From Halorubrum aquaticum (lineage in GTDB: Archaea; Halobacteriota; Halobacteria; Halobacteriales; Haloferacaceae), in the NCBI RefSeq assembly GCF_900113615.1, contig NZ_FOPZ01000018.1, positions 1 through 64,000 of the forward strand: a stretch of DNA of 64,000 nt, read 5' to 3'. How positions within the stretch are numbered: position 1 is the stretch's first letter; every line of letters begins with the position of its first letter. Positions 60,857 through 64,000 of this stretch are shown here, one piece after another. The position numbers and the translations under genes are program-made. The notes under the pieces are model-generated. The model did not search any database, was not told the origin of the DNA, and saw nothing but the letters and a program-made list of their open reading frames with translations.

Positions 60857-61831
60857 TCAGTCGTGTCCGGAGACGCGGACCGGCTCGTAGGGCTCCTCGA
60901 GCCACTCGACGTCGGAGTCGGAGAGATCGATGTCCAGCGCCTCTACCGCGTCCTCGAGGTGCTCGACGCTCGTCGTGCCGACGATGGGCGCGTCGACCGG
61001 TTCCTTGTGGAACTGCCAGGCGAGCGCGATCTGCGCCATCTTCACGCCCTTCTCGTCGGCCAACTCCTCGACGCGGGCGTTGACCTCGGGACCGCCCCCC
61101 TCGCGGTACGGGTGTCGATAGAGGTGCTCCTCGGTCTCCCCGCGTTTGGTCGCGTCGACGTCGTCGTCGGGACGGGTCAGGTAGCCGCGCGCGAGCGGGC
61201 TCCACGGGATGGTGCCGACGTTCTCCTTCTCACACAGCGGAAGCATCTCGCGTTCCTCCTCGCGATAGACGAGGTTGTAGTGGTTCTGCATCGTGGCGAA
61301 CCGCTCGAGTCCGAGCCGGTCGCTCGCGTGGAGCGCGTCGGCGAACTCGTGAGCCCACATCGAGGACGCCCCGACGTAGCGGACCTGTCCGCGGCGGACC
61401 GCGTCGTCGAGGGCGGCGAGCGTCTCCTCGATCGGCGTCTCCGGATCGAGCCGGTGGATCTGATAGAGGTCGACCGTGTCCATCCCGAGCCGGTCGAGGC
61501 TGTTCTCGAGCTCCTGTTCTATCGCCTTCCGGGAGAGCCCGCCGGAGTTCGGGTTCGACTCGTCCATCCGAAAGTAGCCCTTCGTGGCGACGACGGCCTC
61601 CTCGCGGTGACCCTCAAGCGCCTCCCCGAGGATCCGCTCGGACTCGCCGTTCGAGTACATGTTGGCGGTGTCGAAGAAGTTCACCCCGAGTTCGAGCGCA
61701 CGTTCGACGAGCTCCTTGCCTTCCTCCTCGCCGAGCACCCACTCGCGCCAGTCGGGGTCGCCGAAGCTCATACAGCCGAGACAGATCCTCGAGACGGTCA
61801 TGCCCGTGTTCCCGAGCGTCGTGTACTCCAT
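60857..61831 (-). CDS. Aldo/keto reductase
   Basis: A 324-residue NADPH-dependent oxidoreductase of the AKR superfamily (YajO/PhrYdhF-like). The catalytic tetrad is visible: Asp and Tyr in NFFDTANMYSNGESERILG, Lys in VVATKGYF, His in DLYQIHRLDPE. Cofactor-binding segments include IPWSPLARGYLTR and PIVGTTSVEHLEDAVEAL. It would reduce aldehydes or ketones; the substrate is unknown. The start at MEYTTLGNTG is normal for the family. It stands alone between small-protein genes. Confidence 0.93.
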   Translation of the reverse strand: MEYTTLGNTGMTVSRICLGCMSFGDPDWREWVLGEEEGKELVERALELGVNFFDTANMYSNGESERILGEALEGHREEAVVATKGYFRMDESNPNSGGLSRKAIEQELENSLDRLGMDTVDLYQIHRLDPETPIEETLAALDDAVRRGQVRYVGASSMWAHEFADALHASDRLGLERFATMQNHYNLVYREEEREMLPLCEKENVGTIPWSPLARGYLTRPDDDVDATKRGETEEHLYRHPYREGGGPEVNARVEELADEKGVKMAQIALAWQFHKEPVDAPIVGTTSVEHLEDAVEALDIDLSDSDVEWLEEPYEPVRVSGHD

Positions 61832-61905
61832 GGGACGGCCGTGGACGTCCGCGAGCAAAAGTCTTCGTGGCGGCTCCGCCGGTCAGTCCGTCCGGACCCG
61901 CGTTC

Positions 61906-62103
61906 TCACTCGTTCCGGAACGACGCGGTGTACACGAGGAACGCGCCGGTGAGGATGACGAACGCGAGGAACGTCACGAGCGCGAGCACGTTCGCGACCG
62001 GCGAGAGCGGGTCGAGGAACGGCTGGCCGGTCGAGTCGAGCACGAGCACGGCCAGGAGGGCGGCGATCAGACCGAGGAGCCAGTTGGTGAGGATCTCGTC
62101 CAT
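61906..62103 (-). CDS. Small two-helix membrane protein
   Basis: A 65-residue protein with helices at about 8-24 (WLLGLIAALLAVLVLDSTG) and 36-58 (VANVLALVTFLAFVILTGAFL). It ends in TASFRNE. No family recognised. It is first-named of three tiny membrane-protein genes in tandem on the minus strand (61906, 62164, 62498), spaced 60-90 bp. Confidence 0.65.
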   Translation of the reverse strand: MDEILTNWLLGLIAALLAVLVLDSTGQPFLDPLSPVANVLALVTFLAFVILTGAFLVYTASFRNE

Positions 62104-62163
62104 GTCCCGTCCGTCGTCGACGGCAGATAAAAAGGGCGGGTGTTCTTCCGGGAGGTTCCTCCC

Positions 62164-62409
62164 CTACGAGCCTCCGGCGAGCGCGCGGATTCGGGGGAGC
62201 ACCTGCTCGTAGCCGAGGGCGACGACGCCGACGTACAGCGCGACGAGCCCCATCGCGAGCGCCCAGAGCCCGACCGCGAGGTCGCCGCCGGCGAGGCCGG
62301 CGACGCCGACGCGCTCGAGTTCGATGCCGATGAGCGACGCCACGCCCGACCCGACGACGAGCGCGAGGAGTTCCAACAGTTCGACCGCGAACTCGGGGAT
62401 CCGTGCCAT
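62164..62409 (-). CDS. Small two-helix membrane protein
   Basis: An 81-residue protein with helices near 8-27 (AVELLELLALVVGSGVASLIG) and 40-65 (DLAVGLWALAMGLVALYVGVVALG). The charged linker IELERV lies between. It may act with its neighbours in the cell membrane. No function is known to me. Confidence 0.65.
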   Translation of the reverse strand: MARIPEFAVELLELLALVVGSGVASLIGIELERVGVAGLAGGDLAVGLWALAMGLVALYVGVVALGYEQVLPRIRALAGGS

Positions 62410-62497
62410 GTCGAAGCGGCGGCGACGGTCGAATATAGCCCTTTCGGCCGTGCGGTCGACTCGCGTCTCGTCCTCGCGGGTTCCGCCTTCGATGCCG

Positions 62498-62677
62498 TCA
62501 CTTCAGCCCGAACGCGCGCATCGTCGACGCCGCGAGGCCCTTCGCGATCAGCGCGAGGCCAGCGACGAGGAGCATCAACCCGCCGCCGATCACGGGGTCG
62601 CGAAGCGTCACGACCGTGACCGCCAGGAACACGACGACGACTCCCGCGATCCCCTCCAGTCCGAGCGTGTCTCGCAT
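62498..62677 (-). CDS. Very small membrane protein (DUF7470-like)
   Basis: A 59-residue gene below usual length cut-offs. The protein reads MRDTLGLEGIAGVVVVFLAV, then TVVTLRDPVIGGGLMLLVAG and LALIAKGLAASTMRAFGLK: two helices with a short turn. The pattern LG-EGIAGVV...GLMLLVAGLALIAKGL resembles the haloarchaeal DUF7470 family as I recall it. The ATG at 62677 and TGA at 62498-62500 are clear. Function unknown. It is divergent from aIF1A. Confidence 0.72.
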   Translation of the reverse strand: MRDTLGLEGIAGVVVVFLAVTVVTLRDPVIGGGLMLLVAGLALIAKGLAASTMRAFGLK

Positions 62678-62743
62678 GTCCGGTCTCTCCGTCCGCCGCC
62701 GGTTAAATAGGCCGCTTCGGGAGCGTCGCGCCGGAGAGTGGGA

Positions 62744-62751
62744 CTTTTATC
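62744..62751 (+). promoter_or_regulatory. TATA box of the aIF1A gene
   Basis: CTTTTATC, 27 bp ahead of the ATG at 62779, consistent with a leaderless mRNA. Confidence 0.6.
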
Positions 62752-62778
62752 GGGTGGGCCACGTATCACCCGGCACGC

Positions 62779-63069
62779 ATGACCGACGGAGACGGCCAGG
62801 GGCGGCGCGACCTTCGAATGCCGGACGACGACGAGGTGTTCGCGGAGGTCGTCGAGATGCTCGGAGCCAACCGCGTGAAGGTCCGCTGTGCGGACGGGGA
62901 GGAACGAACGGCCCGGATCCCGGGACGGATGCAAAAGCGCGTCTGGATCCGCGAGGACGACATCGTCCTCGTCGAGCCCTGGGACTGGCAGGACGAGAAG
63001 GCCGACATCTCCTGGCGCTACGAGAAGAACGAGGCCGAACAGCTGCGCGAGGAGGGCCACCTCCGGTGA
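62779..63069 (+). CDS. eif1a: Translation initiation factor aIF1A
   Basis: A 96-residue OB-fold protein that binds the ribosomal A site and helps choose start codons. The conserved core [50 protein letters not shown] (split as [48 protein letters not shown]) is unmistakable. Length and N-terminus are normal. In many archaea the gene is close to rio1 and the KH gene; here it lies 50 kb away from them. It has its own promoter. Confidence 0.97.
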   Translation: MTDGDGQGRRDLRMPDDDEVFAEVVEMLGANRVKVRCADGEERTARIPGRMQKRVWIREDDIVLVEPWDWQDEKADISWRYEKNEAEQLREEGHLR

Positions 63070-63149
63070 GCGCGGTCGCGTCGTCGCGGCCTCGATCCAG
63101 CACCCGGTTCCGGCCCGATTCCGCCGACGACCGCCGGTAACCCGGACCC

Positions 63150-64000
63150 GTGACCGACCCCATTCGGCTCGCGATGACCACCGCCGCGGAGACGTACGAG
63201 CGCGTTCGCGGACCGCTCGCCGACCGCGGGATCGACGTCGACCACGTCCGCGCGAAGGAGCGGACGTTTCGGCTCGACGGGACGGACGGGGACGCGGATC
63301 TGGACGTGGAGCACGAGGACACGGACCCGGAGGCGTTCGACGTCGGGTTCGTCTACCCGTCGCGGCTCATGGAGGGGGCGGTCGTCGACCGGCGGCTGTC
63401 GGTTCCCTGGATCAACGGCCGGGACGCGGTCGTGACCTCCCGGAACAAGGCGGGCGTGCTCGCGACACTTTCCGCCGCCGGGCTCCCGGTTCCGCGGACG
63501 ACGCTGGTCTCGAACCCGGTCGACGAGTCGGTCGTCGCCGAGGCGGCCGCGGACTTCGAGTTCCCGGTGGTGGTCAAGCCCAACTCGGCGACCCGCGGCG
63601 TCGGCGTCGCGAAGGCGACGGACCTCGACTCGCTTTTGGGGGTCGTCGACTACCTGAACCTCGCCCACGACTACCGCGCGACCGGCGACAAGTCGTACCT
63701 GATCCAGGAGTTCCTCCCCGACGCGCGCGACTACCGGACGATGGTCGTCGACGGCGCGTACGCCGGCGCGGTCCGTCGCGAGCTTCCGGCGGACGCGCTC
63801 GCGAACGGTCGCTGGAAACACAACGTCCACCGCGGCGCGGACGCCCGCGGGGTCGAACTCGACCCGGCGGGTCGCGAACTGGCGGAGCGGGCGGCGGCGG
63901 CGCTCGGGATCGACTACCTCGGCGTGGACCTCCTCAAAACCGACGACGGGTTCCTCGTCAACGAGACGAACGCCCGGCCGACGGTCGACGCGGCGAGAAA
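63150..64000 (+). CDS. RimK-family ATP-grasp ligase (partial, cut by window end)
   Basis: At least 283 codons from a GTG at 63150, running off the window. The ATP-grasp fold is clear: RNKAGVLATLSAAGLPVPRT, FPVVVKPNSATRGVGVAKA with the ATP Lys, SYLIQEFLPDARDYRTMVV, and DYLGVDLLKTDDGFLVNETN with metal ligands Asp/Glu/Asn. This resembles RimK/LysX alpha-L-glutamate ligases, which attach glutamate to proteins or small carriers; haloarchaea also use such enzymes for gamma-glutamyl conjugates. The exact substrate is not readable. The ATG at 63174 is an alternative start; the GTG gives the usual N-terminus (MTDPIRLA). Confidence 0.85.
   Translation, partial: MTDPIRLAMTTAAETYERVRGPLADRGIDVDHVRAKERTFRLDGTDGDADLDVEHEDTDPEAFDVGFVYPSRLMEGAVVDRRLSVPWINGRDAVVTSRNKAGVLATLSAAGLPVPRTTLVSNPVDESVVAEAAADFEFPVVVKPNSATRGVGVAKATDLDSLLGVVDYLNLAHDYRATGDKSYLIQEFLPDARDYRTMVVDGAYAGAVRRELPADALANGRWKHNVHRGADARGVELDPAGRELAERAAAALGIDYLGVDLLKTDDGFLVNETNARPTVDAAR

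Overview
The window is chromosomal DNA of a halophilic archaeon (Halobacteria), most like Halorubrum or a close relative. The genus is inference from overall style. The evidence for the class is direct: coding DNA is very GC-rich with G or C at most third positions, proteins are loaded with Asp and Glu, and many genes start with GTG or lie 25-35 bp behind a TTTATA-type box with little or no leader. The information-processing genes are archaeal: TFB, aIF1A, RIO1 kinase, a Pno1/Dim2-like KH protein, thermosome, Cdc48/VAT and archaeal MptD. The content is mostly housekeeping, without integrase, complete transposase, CRISPR or phage genes.

Layout. 0-0.6 kb: a structured intergenic repeat, then a zinc-ribbon gene. 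1.0-4.8 kb: pyrG, guaAb and a small Rossmann-like gene packed end to end, a ParB-HTH-like gene and tRNA-Lys(UUU). 4.85-5.6 kb: repeat copy B. 5.6-12.3 kb: thermosome, KH protein, a membrane protein, RIO1 and a DUF460 protein. 12.4-17.3 kb: TyrRS, a zinc-ribbon protein, a MTA/SAH/5'-deoxyadenosine deaminase, an MFS carrier and MptD. 17.5-24.2 kb: a polyamine-type ABC importer with a PLP aminotransferase and a D-2-hydroxyacid dehydrogenase, with palindromic candidate operators. 24.3-36.7 kb: a GTPBP1-like GTPase, a DUF6293-type regulator, a SLAC1/TehA carrier, a cyclodeaminase-like protein, TFB, a ParA-like protein lacking its P-loop lysines, an MFS carrier, HIT, RNase Z and DNA polymerase IV. 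36.8-42.6 kb: a REC-PAS-LOV histidine kinase, an MFS carrier, a 110-bp MITE, membrane proteins and an SDR enzyme. 42.6-46.5 kb: repeat copy C, FBPase and aldolase (gluconeogenesis), 3-hydroxyacyl-CoA dehydrogenase and MoaE. 46.9-56.1 kb: DUF7123, a site-2 protease, FkbM methyltransferase, UbiB-like kinase, Hsp20, DUF2391-like membrane protein, hydrolase, and an Hsp20-like protein coupled to Cdc48. 56.5-64 kb: class II ribonucleotide reductase with a candidate leader ORF, repeat copy D, a Gly/Met-rich protein, a 51-aa zinc protein, aldo/keto reductase, three tiny membrane proteins, aIF1A and an ATP-grasp ligase cut by the window end.

The most unusual signal is non-coding. Five copies (four clear, one degenerate) of an intergenic element of about 190-390 bp share fixed sequence boxes. 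Between the boxes stand hairpins whose stems differ in sequence from copy to copy but still pair, mostly around 3-nt loops. Copy A carries four such hairpins in a row at 231-337. Three copies fill the three large convergent intergenic gaps of the window, in the orientation of the minus-strand gene that precedes them. This pattern fits a structured RNA or a protein-bound 3'-end element. I cannot name a described family for it.
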